From assembly GCF_007713685.1 (NCBI RefSeq), contig NZ_VMRJ01000002.1:868001-932000 (forward strand): 64,000 nt of DNA, in the 5' to 3' direction. Position numbers and translations under genes: made by a program. This document shows positions 33,822 through 43,717 of the stretch, in pieces. Source of the stretch: Hymenobacter setariae. GTDB taxonomy: Bacteria; Bacteroidota; Bacteroidia; Cytophagales; Hymenobacteraceae. Position 1 is the stretch's first letter; each line of letters opens with the position of its first letter. The notes under the pieces are model-generated. The model was given only the letters and a program-made list of their open reading frames with translations. It ran no database searches and had not been told where the DNA came from.

Positions 33822-35471
33822 TTACAGGCCTTTCTTATACTGGATAGCAGCCTTCACAAAGCGCACAAACAGCGGGTGCGGATTCTCGACGGTGCTCTTG
33901 AGCTCGGGGTGAAACTGGCCACCCACAAACCAGGGGTGCACCTCGCGGGGCAGCTCCACTATCTCTACTAGACCGGTGTCGGGGTTGATGCCCGAGGCCG
34001 ACAAGCCGGCCGCCTCAAAGCGCTCTAGGTACTCGTTGTTGAACTCGAAGCGGTGGCGGTGGCGCTCACTGATGGTGTTGCGCCCGTAGGCCTTAGCTGC
34101 ACGCGAGCCACGCTTGAGCTCGCAGGTGTAGGCACCTAGGCGCATGGTGCCGCCCTTTTGGGTCACGTCTTTCTGGTCGGCCATGAGGGCGATAACCGGG
34201 TCGGGCGTAAGCGGGTCCATCTCGGTAGAGCTGGCCTGCGGCAGACCTAGCACGTGGCGAGCGTACTCTACCACAGCTACTTGCATGCCCAGGCAAATGC
34301 CAAAGAACGGAATGCCATTTTCGCGCACGTGGCGCACAGCCTCTATCTTGCCCTCGAAGCCGCGCTCGCCAAAGCCTGGCGCCACGAGCACGCCATCTAC
34401 GCCTTCAAGCTGCTGCGCCGCATTCTCGGGAGTTAAAAATTCGCTCTGAATGGTGCGAACTTTTACCTTGCACTCGTTGAAAGCACCGGCATGAATAAAT
34501 GCCTCTATGATAGATTTATACGCATCGGGTAGCTCTACGTATTTGCCTACCAGGGCGATGGTTACGTCCTCGGTTGGGTTCTTGAGGCGACCTAGGAACT
34601 CCTTCCACTCCTCTAGGTCGGGGGTGTGGCCACCTTGCAGACGCAGCTTGCTGATAACGCGGGCGTCGAGCTCCTCCTTGAGCATGAGCAGTGGCACCGA
34701 GTAAATGCTGTCGGCGTCGAGGCTCTCGATAACGGAGTTCATTTTGACGTTGCAGAACAGCGCAATCTTGCGGCGCATATCGGCCGGGATGGGGTGCTCG
34801 GAGCGGCACACCAAGATGTCGGGCTGCAAGCCAGCCTCGCGCAGGTCGCGCACCGAGTGCTGGGTGGGTTTGGTCTTGAGCTCGCCGGCGGCTGCCAGGT
34901 AGGGCAGCAGCGTGAGGTGAATCACGAGCGAGTCGTTGGGTGGCAGCTCCCAGCGCAGCTGGCGCACGGCCTCCACAAAGGGTAGGCTCTCGATATCGCC
35001 GGTGGTACCGCCTATTTCGGTAATTACTATATCAAACTCACCGTTTTGGCCCAGCAGCAGCATGCGCCGCTTAATCTCGTCGGTGATGTGGGGCACCACT
35101 TGCACCGTTTTGCCGAGGAAAGCGCCCTCGCGCTCGCGGCGAATGACGGTGTCGTAGATGCGGCCGGTGGTTACGTTGTTGGCTTGCGAGGTAGGCGCGT
35201 TCAGGAAGCGCTCGTAGTGGCCTAGGTCTAGGTCAGTTTCGGCCCCGTCGTCGGTCACGTAGCATTCGCCGTGCTCATAGGGATTGAGCGTGCCAGGGTC
35301 GATGTTAATATAAGGGTCAAATTTCTGAATTGTGACTCGGAAGCCTCTGGCCTGCAAGAGTTTGGCTAGGGAGGCGGAAATAATTCCTTTACCGAGTGAG
35401 GAGGTGACACCGCCGGTGACGAAGATATACTTCGCGGCCGACGCGCTGGGGGAGGAGGGGCGTTCGGGCAT
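33822..35471 (-). CDS. pyrG: CTP synthase
   Basis: 549 residues from the ATG at 35471 ([19 protein letters not shown]). The longer frame to 35648 overlaps the divergent gene and is rejected. Synthetase domain: [22 protein letters not shown] (P-loop), [21 protein letters not shown] and [13 protein letters not shown]. The C-terminal class I glutamine amidotransferase has [31 protein letters not shown] (catalytic Cys) and the His/Glu in [10 protein letters not shown]. It aminates UTP to CTP with glutamine and ATP. The N-terminal Ser/Pro-rich extension of ~12 residues is typical for the group. Confidence 0.97.
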   Translation of the reverse strand: MPERPSSPSASAAKYIFVTGGVTSSLGKGIISASLAKLLQARGFRVTIQKFDPYINIDPGTLNPYEHGECYVTDDGAETDLDLGHYERFLNAPTSQANNVTTGRIYDTVIRREREGAFLGKTVQVVPHITDEIKRRMLLLGQNGEFDIVITEIGGTTGDIESLPFVEAVRQLRWELPPNDSLVIHLTLLPYLAAAGELKTKPTQHSVRDLREAGLQPDILVCRSEHPIPADMRRKIALFCNVKMNSVIESLDADSIYSVPLLMLKEELDARVISKLRLQGGHTPDLEEWKEFLGRLKNPTEDVTIALVGKYVELPDAYKSIIEAFIHAGAFNECKVKVRTIQSEFLTPENAAQQLEGVDGVLVAPGFGERGFEGKIEAVRHVRENGIPFFGICLGMQVAVVEYARHVLGLPQASSTEMDPLTPDPVIALMADQKDVTQKGGTMRLGAYTCELKRGSRAAKAYGRNTISERHRHRFEFNNEYLERFEAAGLSASGINPDTGLVEIVELPREVHPWFVGGQFHPELKSTVENPHPLFVRFVKAAIQYKKGL

Positions 35472-35480
35472 GACGGGGGA

Positions 35481-35488
35481 CAAAGTTA
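35481..35488 (-). promoter_or_regulatory. Probable -7 element (TAACTTTG) for pyrG
   Basis: CAAAGTTA on the plus strand reads TAACTTTG toward pyrG and lies only 9 bases from its start codon. The transcript would thus have almost no leader. The -33 TTG is not evident. Confidence 0.45.
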
Positions 35489-35608
35489 CGCTGAAATTCG
35501 GGGTGCGACGCTTGTGGGGTAGGCCGGGGGGAGTGTTCCTAGGTGCCGCATGCCCGTCTTTTTCACTAGTTGTTCCGCCATCCGAGGCCGTTGCCGTACA
35601 CTTGAGGT

Positions 35609-37483
35609 ATGATACTAGAACGATTAAAAGCCAGTTGGCTGGTTGCACTGCTGCTATTGGTGGGCTATGCCGCGGCTGCCCAAGCCGTGCTGCACAAGGA
35701 CCTGAAAAAAGATTTTGGCGCGCTAGGCAATGGCCGCGCCAACGACCACGCCGCCTTTGTGCGTGCGGCCGACTTTTTCAATCAGCGCGCCAAAACGCCG
35801 GCCGGGGCGGGGCGTGCCGTATTGCACATTCCGGCCGGGGTGTATCGCATAGGGCAGCCCAATACTAGCAGCCTAGGCGATGCACTGTCTTTCGTCGGCT
35901 GCCGCAATCTGAGTATCGTGGGCGCCGACAGCGCCACCACTGAAATTCGCTACGCCGACAGCTTGCGCTACGGTGCCTTCGACCCCACCACCCACGCAGT
36001 GTACGAGTCGCCCAAGGCCTTCTTTACCGAGTGGAGCTGGGGCGTGGGCGGCGGCATAGCAATGTCGCTGCAAGATTGTGAGAATGTGCAGGTTACTAAC
36101 TTGACCATCAATGGCAACAGCGAACACCTGCTCGTGGGTGGCCACTGGGGCGACACGGGCATTCAGCAATCGTTCGACGGGATTTTTGTTAGAAACTCGC
36201 GGCACGTGCGCCTGAGTAAGCTAGCAGTACATCACTTTGGCCGCGATGGTATTCAGGTTCTTAGTCACTTGGCTAAAAAACTAGACGACCCCGCGCAGGA
36301 AGACATTCTGCTCGAAAACTCGCGCTTCGACTACAACGGCCGGCAGGGCTTGTCTATCACGGGCGTAAATGGGCTGCGGGCCGTCAATTGCAGCTTCAGC
36401 CACACGGGGCGAGTCGTCATTCCGGCCCTAGGTAAGCCGCTGTACTCCAACCCCGGCGCTGGCGTGGACATCGAGCCTGAGGGCGGTTACGTGGCTAACG
36501 TGCGCCTCGAAAACTGTCGTTTTGTGGACAACGCCGGCCAGGGCATCGTGTCGGACCGCTACGGCGATGGCCCACCCACTACCAAGAACATCGTCATTCG
36601 CAATTGCTTGCTCTGGGGAATCACCAATTGGTCGGCCTGGGTGCGGCAAACTGACTTCCTATTTGAAAACTGCCGCATCTACGGCGCCTTCGTCACAGGC
36701 TGTGCCCTACGTACCGAGGCCACGCGCTTCGTGGGCTGCACCTTCGAGGACCGACCGTACCACGGCCAGCCTGCCTATGGGCAGCACTTGGTGTATTCAA
36801 ATAAGGAAGCCCGCGCGATGAGTTTCACCAATTGCCGCTTTGTGGGCACACGCAATGGCCTGCTGTACGCCGCGACTGCTGCGGCCGATTCGGCTAGTGC
36901 CTTCCGGCTGCAAAACTGCACCTTTGTGCTAAACCAGGCTGAGCCGCCACTAGGTGTTGATAACTTGTTGACAAACGTAGTTTTCAGCGGCGTTACTACT
37001 GTGGAGGGTGGGCCGCAGCGGGCCACGCCCGCGCCCGCTAGCTTCGGGCTCGGCACGGCCGAGGCGGAAAAGTCAATCGTGGTGCGGTCCGGTGGGCAAC
37101 TTCGGCTGCTGGCGCCCGGCTGCCGCTACCTGGTACAAAATGGGTTAACTATTGGGCAGCCTGGCGCGCGCGGGGCCGCGCGTGTGCTGGTGGGACCAGA
37201 TAATATACTGGCTCTGAAACAAGTGCCTGGTAAAGAGCCGGAACTGTATATCGGCCCCCAGGCGCAGCTGGTTATCAAGAAGGGAGGGGCGCTCGAACTA
37301 CCACCCCATACTCAGGTCACCATTGCAGGCCAACTGCTAATTGAGGACGGTGCGTATTTTTTTCAGGACCCGCAGGCCAAGGTTATAACCACCGGCCGGG
37401 GCAAACTGCACCTCGTCCAGGGCGCCCTGCGCAGCAAACATCCTGAGCTGTCGGCAGCTTATTCTCAAGCCTCCACCGATTAA
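35609..37483 (+). CDS. Secreted right-handed beta-helix protein (pectate-lyase-like fold)
   Basis: 624 residues with signal peptide (1-26, ending AAAAQA). The start of the mature protein, [27 protein letters not shown], is the typical opening of pectate-lyase-superfamily beta-helix enzymes. Many ~22-residue coils follow, with repeated N/D-C-x-F turns: [67 protein letters not shown] and LQNCTFVL. This is a polysaccharide lyase/hydrolase-like scaffold. The enzymatic residues cannot be assigned, and no T9SS tail is seen. The lipase gene begins 3 bases after its stop, so the two are translationally linked. Confidence 0.85.
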   Translation: MILERLKASWLVALLLLVGYAAAAQAVLHKDLKKDFGALGNGRANDHAAFVRAADFFNQRAKTPAGAGRAVLHIPAGVYRIGQPNTSSLGDALSFVGCRNLSIVGADSATTEIRYADSLRYGAFDPTTHAVYESPKAFFTEWSWGVGGGIAMSLQDCENVQVTNLTINGNSEHLLVGGHWGDTGIQQSFDGIFVRNSRHVRLSKLAVHHFGRDGIQVLSHLAKKLDDPAQEDILLENSRFDYNGRQGLSITGVNGLRAVNCSFSHTGRVVIPALGKPLYSNPGAGVDIEPEGGYVANVRLENCRFVDNAGQGIVSDRYGDGPPTTKNIVIRNCLLWGITNWSAWVRQTDFLFENCRIYGAFVTGCALRTEATRFVGCTFEDRPYHGQPAYGQHLVYSNKEARAMSFTNCRFVGTRNGLLYAATAAADSASAFRLQNCTFVLNQAEPPLGVDNLLTNVVFSGVTTVEGGPQRATPAPASFGLGTAEAEKSIVVRSGGQLRLLAPGCRYLVQNGLTIGQPGARGAARVLVGPDNILALKQVPGKEPELYIGPQAQLVIKKGGALELPPHTQVTIAGQLLIEDGAYFFQDPQAKVITTGRGKLHLVQGALRSKHPELSAAYSQASTD

Positions 37484-37486
37484 CTT

Positions 37487-38632
37487 ATGCAGAATAGCAT
37501 GTTGCACCGCCACCGGGCGTTATGCTCGGGCCGCTCAATCGGGCATTTCCTTTTAGGTGCCATGCTGCTCTTGAGTGCCGGTAGCCTACGCGCCCAAGCG
37601 CTGAAGCCCGGCTTCGACAAGGCCGAGTACCTAGAGCTGCTGCGCCTGCATGCACGCATGGGTGGCCTCGATTCGTCGTTTTGGGTAGGTATTCCGCGGC
37701 CGCGGCAGTTCACCATGGCGTATCGCTCGCCAGTGGTGGGGCTCGATAATCGCTGGGACTTGTGGACCAAAGCTGGCGCCCAGCCGCAGGCCGTTATCAG
37801 CATCAGGGGCACTACCAAGGCGCAGGAAAGCTGGCTCGAAAATCTATATGCCGCCATGCTGCCTGCCACTGGCGAGCTACGGCTTTCGCCAACCCGCACG
37901 TTTGCCTACCACCTAGCTACCAATCCGCAGGCGGCCGTGCATGCAGGTTGGCTCCTTGGGATGGCGTTTCAGGCAGAGGGCATTCGGCACAAAATCGACT
38001 CGTGCTACCGCCGCGGTACCCGCGATATTATTATCATGGGCCATAGCCAAGGCGGGGCCATCGCTTTCTTGCTGACCTCGCATCTGCGCAGCCTGCAAGC
38101 CCAGGGGCAACTGCCAGCCGATATTCGCATCAAGACTTATTGCAGCGCCGCCCCCAAACCCGGCAACCTCTACTACGCCTACGACTACGAGCGCGCCACC
38201 CAAGGTGGCTGGGCCGTAAACGTAGTAAACCCCGCCGACTGGGTGCCCGAGGTGCCGCTTACGGTGCAGACTACTACCGACTTCAACCCGGCCAACCCAT
38301 TTGTGGGCGTAGGGGCCATTATTAAAAAGCAGCCCTTTCCTAAGAATTTGGTGGCACGCCATGCCTACCACCAACTGGCGGCCCCTTCACGCCGAGCACA
38401 GCGCCGCTACCAGCGCTACCTAGGTGGCTACGTAGGCAAGGCCGTCAAGAAAAGCCTGCCCACGTACCAGGCGCCCGCTTACTTTCCCAGTGCTAACTAC
38501 GTGCGCGTTGGCCCCACCATCGTGCTGCCCGCCGACGCTACTTACTATGCTAAGTACCCTAATGACCCCGCCTATTTATTTCGGCACCACCTGTTTCAGC
38601 CATACTATTACTTGGCCGAAAAGCTGCCCTAG
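37487..38632 (+). CDS. Secreted class-3 lipase-family protein
   Basis: 381 residues. An N-terminal signal peptide with helix FLLGAMLLLSAGSLRAQA is preceded by a basic stretch. The lipase (class 3) domain has VISIRGTTKAQESWLENL (lid/oxyanion region), the nucleophile elbow IIIMGHSQGGAIAFLLTS, the Asp in VVNPADWVPEVP and a C-terminal His in FRHHLFQPYYY. It probably hydrolyses lipids or esters outside the inner membrane. It is coupled to the upstream beta-helix protein (3-base gap), pointing to joint action on an extracellular polymer such as an esterified polysaccharide (inference). It ends 18 bases from the convergent ilvA stop. Confidence 0.85.
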   Translation: MQNSMLHRHRALCSGRSIGHFLLGAMLLLSAGSLRAQALKPGFDKAEYLELLRLHARMGGLDSSFWVGIPRPRQFTMAYRSPVVGLDNRWDLWTKAGAQPQAVISIRGTTKAQESWLENLYAAMLPATGELRLSPTRTFAYHLATNPQAAVHAGWLLGMAFQAEGIRHKIDSCYRRGTRDIIIMGHSQGGAIAFLLTSHLRSLQAQGQLPADIRIKTYCSAAPKPGNLYYAYDYERATQGGWAVNVVNPADWVPEVPLTVQTTTDFNPANPFVGVGAIIKKQPFPKNLVARHAYHQLAAPSRRAQRRYQRYLGGYVGKAVKKSLPTYQAPAYFPSANYVRVGPTIVLPADATYYAKYPNDPAYLFRHHLFQPYYYLAEKLP

Positions 38633-38650
38633 GGCCTTCAGATAGGTGTT

Positions 38651-39925
38651 TCAGACCAGCAAGCTCAGAAAGTCCTGCTGCCCATTCAGGTATTCAAAGC
38701 CAAAGCCTTCGGCTTCCATGCGGGATTTGATACCTTCCACATCGTGCGGATTCTTCACCTCGACGCCGATGAAAACGGGGCCTTTCTCCTTGTTGTTCTT
38801 CTTGATGTACTGAAACTGAATGATGTCCTCGCCCTCGGCCAGCACGTTGTTCACGAAGCGACGTAGCGCGCCGGGCGCCTGGTTGAAGCGCACCATGAAG
38901 TAGTGCTTGAGGCCTTGGTGGCGCTGGGCGCGCTCCTTGATATCCTCCATCCGGGTGATGTCGTTGTTGGAGCCGCTCACGATGCACACCACCGTTTTGC
39001 CTTTTATCTGGTCGGCGTAGGCGTGCAGGGCCGAGATGGCGAGCGTGCCCGCCGGCTCTAGCACCATACCTTCCTCGTTGTACATCTTGAGCAGGTCTTC
39101 GCACACTTGGCCCTCGGGCACGAGGTGCACTTCATCGAGCAGCGCCTGGCAAATCTCAAACGTGAGCTCGCCGGGGCACTTCACGGCCGCGCCATCCACG
39201 AAGGTGTCGAGGCTGGGTAGGGCCTGCCGCTGTCCGGCCCGGATAGCGTCGTGCATGCTGGGTGCACCTAGGGGCTGCACGCCGATGAGCTTGGTGTGCG
39301 GGCTTAGTTGGCGAAACACGCTCGCTAGCCCCGAAGCCAGCCCGCCGCCGCCGATGGGCATAAAGCAGAAGTCAATTGGCGTATCGTGGGTTGCTTTCAG
39401 AATTTCTAGCCCTACCGTGGCTTGGCCCTCCACAATGGCTAGGTCATCAAAAGGATGCACGAAGGTGCTGCCGCGCTCGTCGCAGAAGGCCTGCGCCGCG
39501 TGGTAGCAGTCGTCAAACGTGCGGCCCGTGAGGTGTACCGTCACCATGTCCTTGCCAAAAAGCCGCACTTTGTCCACCTTCTGCGCGGGCGTTTGAGCCG
39601 GCATGAAGATGTCGCACGGCAGCCCTAGGAGCTGGCACGCATAGGCTACGCCTTGGGCATGGTTGCCGGCGCTGGCGCACACTATCTGGCGGGCCGGTAC
39701 AGTAGTCGGCAGCGTGGCAATCTTATTATAAGCCCCACGAATTTTGTAAGAGCGCACTACCTGCAAGTCCTCGCGCTTGAGCAGTACCGTGGCGTCGTAG
39801 CTGCGCGACAGCCCTAGGTTGTGAATAAGCGGTGTTTTAGTAATGACGCCCTTGAGGCGGCGTGCCGCCTGCTCGACGTTTTCTAGGGTGACGGCCGTAG
39901 CCGCGGGAGCTTCTAGGTCAGGCAT
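38651..39925 (-). CDS. ilvA: Threonine dehydratase (biosynthetic type)
   Basis: 424 residues from the ATG at 39925 (MPDLEAPAATAVT). PLP lysine in VVRSYKIRGAYNKIA, then CASAGNHAQGVAYAC, IGGGGLASGLASV (phosphate loop) and VCIVSGSNNDITR. The last ~85 residues form a single ACT-like regulatory domain (YFMVRFNQAPGALRRFVNNVL), so feedback by isoleucine is probable. It deaminates threonine to 2-oxobutanoate, entering isoleucine synthesis. It is the distal gene of the ilv run and is separated from ilvC by a 33-bp perfect inverted repeat that may limit its expression. Confidence 0.96.
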   Translation of the reverse strand: MPDLEAPAATAVTLENVEQAARRLKGVITKTPLIHNLGLSRSYDATVLLKREDLQVVRSYKIRGAYNKIATLPTTVPARQIVCASAGNHAQGVAYACQLLGLPCDIFMPAQTPAQKVDKVRLFGKDMVTVHLTGRTFDDCYHAAQAFCDERGSTFVHPFDDLAIVEGQATVGLEILKATHDTPIDFCFMPIGGGGLASGLASVFRQLSPHTKLIGVQPLGAPSMHDAIRAGQRQALPSLDTFVDGAAVKCPGELTFEICQALLDEVHLVPEGQVCEDLLKMYNEEGMVLEPAGTLAISALHAYADQIKGKTVVCIVSGSNNDITRMEDIKERAQRHQGLKHYFMVRFNQAPGALRRFVNNVLAEGEDIIQFQYIKKNNKEKGPVFIGVEVKNPHDVEGIKSRMEAEGFGFEYLNGQQDFLSLLV

Positions 39926-39957
39926 GGGGTAGGGGCGCTGTTGCCAGCGCAATACAT

Positions 39958-40054
39958 AAAAACTGTCATGCTGAGCTTGCGAAGCATCTTATTACGGGTG
40001 GAGCATTTGCCCTAGCGTGAGAAGATGCTTCGCAAGCTCAGCATGACAGTTTTT
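39958..40054. repeat. Perfect long inverted-repeat element, family B (also terminator-like)
   Basis: Arms 39958-39990 and 40022-40054 are perfect complements over 33 bases (core GTCATGCTGAGCTTGCGAAG) with a 31-base centre, between ilvC and ilvA. Both ends finish in A/T runs, so the RNA could act as a terminator or attenuator in either direction. Related arms occur at 41863-41954 and 49535-49558. Confidence 0.9.
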
Positions 40055-40068
40055 GGGTTTTATTAGTA

Positions 40069-41130
40069 TTAAGCTTCTACATTCTCGCTGCTGCGCGAGC
40101 GCAGTTCGCGCACGGTGGCACCCGTGGCCCATAGTTCCGATTCGCGCACTTCCTGCAGTTCAGCTTCCAGCTCTTTGCGATAGTTCGGCGTGCTGCCGCG
40201 CTCGATGGTACGGCGGGCTTCCTCACCGCTGGCTACGCTATCATACAGGTCGTTGAGTACGGGCAGAGTCGCGTCGCGGAATTTGCCTTTCCAGTCGAGG
40301 GCGCCGCGCTGGGCCGTCACCGAGCAGTTAGCAAACATCCAGTCCATGCCGTTTTCGCCTACTAGTGGCACGAGGCTCTGGGTGAGTTCTTCTACGGTTT
40401 CGTTGAAGGCTTCCGAAGGCGAGTGGCCGCGCTGACGCAGCACTTGGTACTGCGCCTCAATGATGCCAGCCAAGGCACCCATCAACACGCCGCGCTCGCC
40501 GGTGAGGTCTGAGTAAACTTCCTTCTTAAAATCGGTCTCAAACAGGTAGCCCGAGCCCACACCAATTCCCATGGCAATGGCCTTTTCCCAAGCCTTGCCG
40601 CTGGTATCTTGATACACAGCAAACGACGAGTTGAGGCCGCCGCCAGCCACGAACAAGCGGCGCAAGCTGGTGCCGCTGCCTTTAGGCGCTACCAAGATTA
40701 CGTCGATGTCCTTGCTGGGTACGATGCCGGTCTGGTCGTTAAACGTAATGCCGAAACCGTGCGAGAAATACAACGTTTTGCCCGGCGTGAGGTATTGCTG
40801 GAGCGTCGGCCACAAGGCGATTTGCCCGGCGTCCGATAGTAGGTTGCAGATGATAGTGCCCTTGTCGGCAGCCTCTTCGATGCTGAACAGCGACTCGCCC
40901 GGCACCCAGCCATCCTTGATTGCGCGCTCCCACGAAGGCGTGCCTTCGCGCTGGCCCACGATTACGTGGAAGCCATTGTCGCGCATGTTTAGCGCTTGGC
41001 CAGGGCCCTGCACGCCGTAGCCGATTACGGCAATGGTTTCATCCTTCAGGAATTCAAGCGCCTTTTGCAGCGGAAATTCATCGCGGGTGATAACGGTTTC
41101 GGGTACGCCGCCGAAGTTGATGGTAGCCAT
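40069..41130 (-). CDS. ilvC: Ketol-acid reductoisomerase (NADP+)
   Basis: 353 residues, class I. Rossmann segment TIAVIGYGVQGPGQALNMRDNG, then LLSDAGQIALWPTLQQYLTPG, LYFSHGFGITFND and VILVAPKGSGTSLRRLF. The Mg-binding all-helical domain has DLTGERGVLMGALAGIIEAQYQVL and FNETVEELTQSLVPLVGENGMDWM. It rearranges and reduces acetolactate or acetohydroxybutyrate. Lies between ilvN and ilvA, with palindromic repeats in both flanking spacers. Confidence 0.96.
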   Translation of the reverse strand: MATINFGGVPETVITRDEFPLQKALEFLKDETIAVIGYGVQGPGQALNMRDNGFHVIVGQREGTPSWERAIKDGWVPGESLFSIEEAADKGTIICNLLSDAGQIALWPTLQQYLTPGKTLYFSHGFGITFNDQTGIVPSKDIDVILVAPKGSGTSLRRLFVAGGGLNSSFAVYQDTSGKAWEKAIAMGIGVGSGYLFETDFKKEVYSDLTGERGVLMGALAGIIEAQYQVLRQRGHSPSEAFNETVEELTQSLVPLVGENGMDWMFANCSVTAQRGALDWKGKFRDATLPVLNDLYDSVASGEEARRTIERGSTPNYRKELEAELQEVRESELWATGATVRELRSRSSENVEA

Positions 41131-41142
41131 GTTGGTTGGGGT

Positions 41143-41220
41143 GTTGCGCGGACTTTGTAGTCCGCGAATGGTTGGAAAAAAGGTGTCTCTTCAAAATGCG
41201 GATTACAAAGCCCGCACAAC
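41143..41220. repeat. Inverted-repeat element, family C
   Basis: Arms 41143-41165 and 41198-41220 (core GCGGACTTTGTAGTCCGC and a diverged complement containing GGATTACAAAGCCC) match at about 19 of 23 positions. They occupy the whole ilvN-ilvC spacer. A similar GGACTACAAAGCCC motif adjoins the repeat at 61035-61112. Confidence 0.75.
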
Positions 41221-41224
41221 TGTT

Positions 41225-41830
41225 TTACATCGTGAACACCGCCTCGCGGTCGTTCAAAAACTCGTTTTCGGCCACGTCTTCGCTCGGCTCGCGCCGCTCA
41301 AATTCGCTGAGCTTGCGGTGGAAACCGTCGCTGGCTTTGATAATGGCAATGCGCGCCGAGCGCACAAACTCAATTAGGCCGTAGGGCTGCAAAGCATTGA
41401 GCAAGTTGTCGGTTTCCTCGCGGTGGCCAGTGGTTTCGAAGACCGTGTAGTCTTTGCGAATTACCACGGCCCGGGCGCCGTGCTCGCGCAGCAGGCGCTC
41501 TACGAGCACCTTCTCGGCAATCACATCGGTCGGCACTTTATACAACGCCATTTCCTGCCAAATCACATCGGCATTGGTGTTGTAGTACACTTTCAGTACC
41601 TCCACCTGCTTCTCGATTTGCTTGGCGAGCTTCTCTACCACCTCCTCCGTTTCCACAATCACGATGTTGAAGCGATGGATGCCCTCTATTTCAGAAGGCG
41701 ACACGTTGAGGCTCTCGATGTTGATTTTGCGGCGCGAAAAGATGATGGCAATGCGGTTGAGCAAACCCACCTGGTTTTCGGTGTACGCGGTGATGTTGTA
41801 TTCCTGGCGAGCGGCGGGTTCCTGACTCAT
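41225..41830 (-). CDS. ilvN: Acetolactate synthase small (regulatory) subunit
   Basis: 201 residues from the ATG at 41830 (MSQEPAARQEYNITAYT). Two ACT-type domains are present: the N-terminal YTENQVGLLNRIAIIFSRRKINIESLNVSPSEIEGIHRFNIVI is the classic IlvN/IlvH motif, and the second half includes LLREHGARAVVIRKDYTVFETTGHREETDNLL. It binds valine and activates the large subunit encoded next to it. Gap to ilvB is 141 bases, filled by an imperfect palindromic repeat. Confidence 0.95.
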   Translation of the reverse strand: MSQEPAARQEYNITAYTENQVGLLNRIAIIFSRRKINIESLNVSPSEIEGIHRFNIVIVETEEVVEKLAKQIEKQVEVLKVYYNTNADVIWQEMALYKVPTDVIAEKVLVERLLREHGARAVVIRKDYTVFETTGHREETDNLLNALQPYGLIEFVRSARIAIIKASDGFHRKLSEFERREPSEDVAENEFLNDREAVFTM

Positions 41831-41862
41831 AGTGTGTACGTTATCAAGCAAGTAAAATCGTT

Positions 41863-41954
41863 TGTCATCCTGAGCTTGCGAAGGACCTTATCTCTTAGAA
41901 CTAACTAGGAGGGCTAAGCTGGCATGATAAGATGCTTCCTTCGTCAGCATGACA
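41863..41954. repeat. Imperfect inverted-repeat element, family B
   Basis: Left arm 41863-41892 (TGTCATCCTGAGCTTGCGAA...) and right arm 41926-41954 (ending CAGCATGACA) are related to the perfect element at 39958-40054 but have drifted. Located between ilvB and ilvN. Confidence 0.75.
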
Positions 41955-41971
41955 GGTGGTGCGGGAGGCTG

Positions 41972-43717
41972 CTAACGCAGCCGGATTTCTGCCACGCTGC
42001 ACCCCTGCGGCACCATCGGAAAGATGTTATTCTCCTTGGTCACCATTACTTCGAGTAAGAAAGAGCCTGGGTGCGCCAGCATCTTCTCTAAGGCCGGGCG
42101 CAGCTCGGCGCGGTCGTCCACGCGCTGGCCCGCAATGCGGTAGCCCGCGGCTACGGTCACAAAGTCAGGGCTTTGGATATCTACAAACGAGTAGCGCCGC
42201 TGGTGAAACAGTTCTTGCCACTGCCGTACCATGCCCAGAAACTCGTTATTGAGGATGATGATTTTAACATCCACGCCCGTCTGCATGATGGTGCCGAGCT
42301 CCTGAATTGTCATCTGCACGCCGCCGTCGCCAATGATGGCTACTACCGGCCGGTGGGGTGCGCCAAACTTGGCCCCGATAGCCGCCGGCAGCGCAAAGCC
42401 CATGGTACCTAGGCCGCCGCTCGTGACGTGGCTGCGCGACTGATTTTGCAGCGCGTAGCGGCAAGCCACCATCTGGTGCTGCCCTACATCGGACACGATA
42501 ACGGCCTCGCCGCCCGTGATTTCATTGAGCTGTTGCAGGACTTCGCCCATTGTCAGCTCTTCCGAAGTTGGGAACAGTTCTTCCCGAATCACGGCATCTA
42601 CTTCCTGCGCGGTGTACTCATTGAAACGGGCCAGCCACTCGGGGTGCTCTTTGCGCTCAACCAGGGCCGTGAGCAGGGGTAGGGTCTCTTTACAGTCGCC
42701 CCACACCGGCACGGTGGTTTTTACGTTCTTGTCAATCTCGGTAGGGTCGATGTCGAGGTGTACCACTTGCGCCTGCTTAGCGTACTTATCGAGGCGGCCG
42801 GTTACGCGGTCGTCGAAGCGCATCCCAATGGCAATCAGTACGTCGCACTCGTTGGTGAGCACATTGGGGCCGTAGTTGCCGTGCATGCCCAGCATGCCCA
42901 CGTTCAGCGGGTGGCCAGTGGCCAACGCGCCGACACCTAGGATGGTCCAGGCGGCTGGAATGCCACTTTTCTCCACAAACTCCTTGAACTCCTGCTCGGC
43001 TTTGCCTAACACCACGCCCTGCCCCCAGAGAATGAACGGCCGCTTGGCGCTGTTAATCAAGGCCGCTGCCTGCTCGATGTATTCCTTGCGCACCACCGGC
43101 GCAGGCCGGTAGCTGCGGATGTGCGTGCAGCGCTCGTAGGCCGGCGCGTCGAAGGTCTGCATCTGAGCATTCTTGGTGATGTCCACCAGCACCGGGCCGG
43201 GGCGGCCGCTGCGCGCGATGTAAAAGGCCTTGGCCAGCGCCTCGGGTATCTCCTCGGCGTTGGTTACCTGGTAGTTCCACTTCGTAACGGGCGTCGTAAT
43301 ATTGATAATATCCGTCTCCTGAAACGCATCGGTACCTAGCAAATGCGCGAACACCTGCCCCGTGATGCACACCAGCGGCGTGCTGTCAATCATGGCATCG
43401 GCAAGGCCCGTCACGAGGTTCGTAGCGCCCGGCCCACTGGTGGCTAGCACCACGCCCACCCGGCCCGAGCTACGGGCGTAGCCCTGCGCCGCGTGGATGC
43501 CGCCTTGCTCGTGGCGCACCAGCACGTGGTTTAGCTCCGGCTGAAAGTCGTAGAGCGCGTCGTAAATCGGGATAATGGCCCCGCCGGGGTAGCCAAAAAT
43601 CGTGTCTACGCCCTCAGCCACCAGCGCTTGCAGCGTGGCGACCGCGCCCGTCAGGGACGTGGTTTCGGGGGCGGCGGCCGGGCTAGCGGCGGGCTGGGCT
43701 AAGGTCTGCGGTGACAT
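41972..43717 (-). CDS. ilvB: Acetolactate synthase large (catalytic) subunit
   Basis: 581 residues. ThDP-dependent enzyme: [20 protein letters not shown] and [20 protein letters not shown] (catalytic Glu), FAD-binding middle domain (about 200-350), and the ThDP/Mg motif [20 protein letters not shown] ending in [16 protein letters not shown]. It condenses pyruvate with pyruvate or 2-oxobutanoate, the first common step to Val/Leu/Ile. The N-terminus is Ala/Pro-rich. Its start lies 35 bases inside the ilvD 3' end, so translation is coupled. Confidence 0.97.
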   Translation of the reverse strand: MSPQTLAQPAASPAAAPETTSLTGAVATLQALVAEGVDTIFGYPGGAIIPIYDALYDFQPELNHVLVRHEQGGIHAAQGYARSSGRVGVVLATSGPGATNLVTGLADAMIDSTPLVCITGQVFAHLLGTDAFQETDIINITTPVTKWNYQVTNAEEIPEALAKAFYIARSGRPGPVLVDITKNAQMQTFDAPAYERCTHIRSYRPAPVVRKEYIEQAAALINSAKRPFILWGQGVVLGKAEQEFKEFVEKSGIPAAWTILGVGALATGHPLNVGMLGMHGNYGPNVLTNECDVLIAIGMRFDDRVTGRLDKYAKQAQVVHLDIDPTEIDKNVKTTVPVWGDCKETLPLLTALVERKEHPEWLARFNEYTAQEVDAVIREELFPTSEELTMGEVLQQLNEITGGEAVIVSDVGQHQMVACRYALQNQSRSHVTSGGLGTMGFALPAAIGAKFGAPHRPVVAIIGDGGVQMTIQELGTIMQTGVDVKIIILNNEFLGMVRQWQELFHQRRYSFVDIQSPDFVTVAAGYRIAGQRVDDRAELRPALEKMLAHPGSFLLEVMVTKENNIFPMVPQGCSVAEIRLR

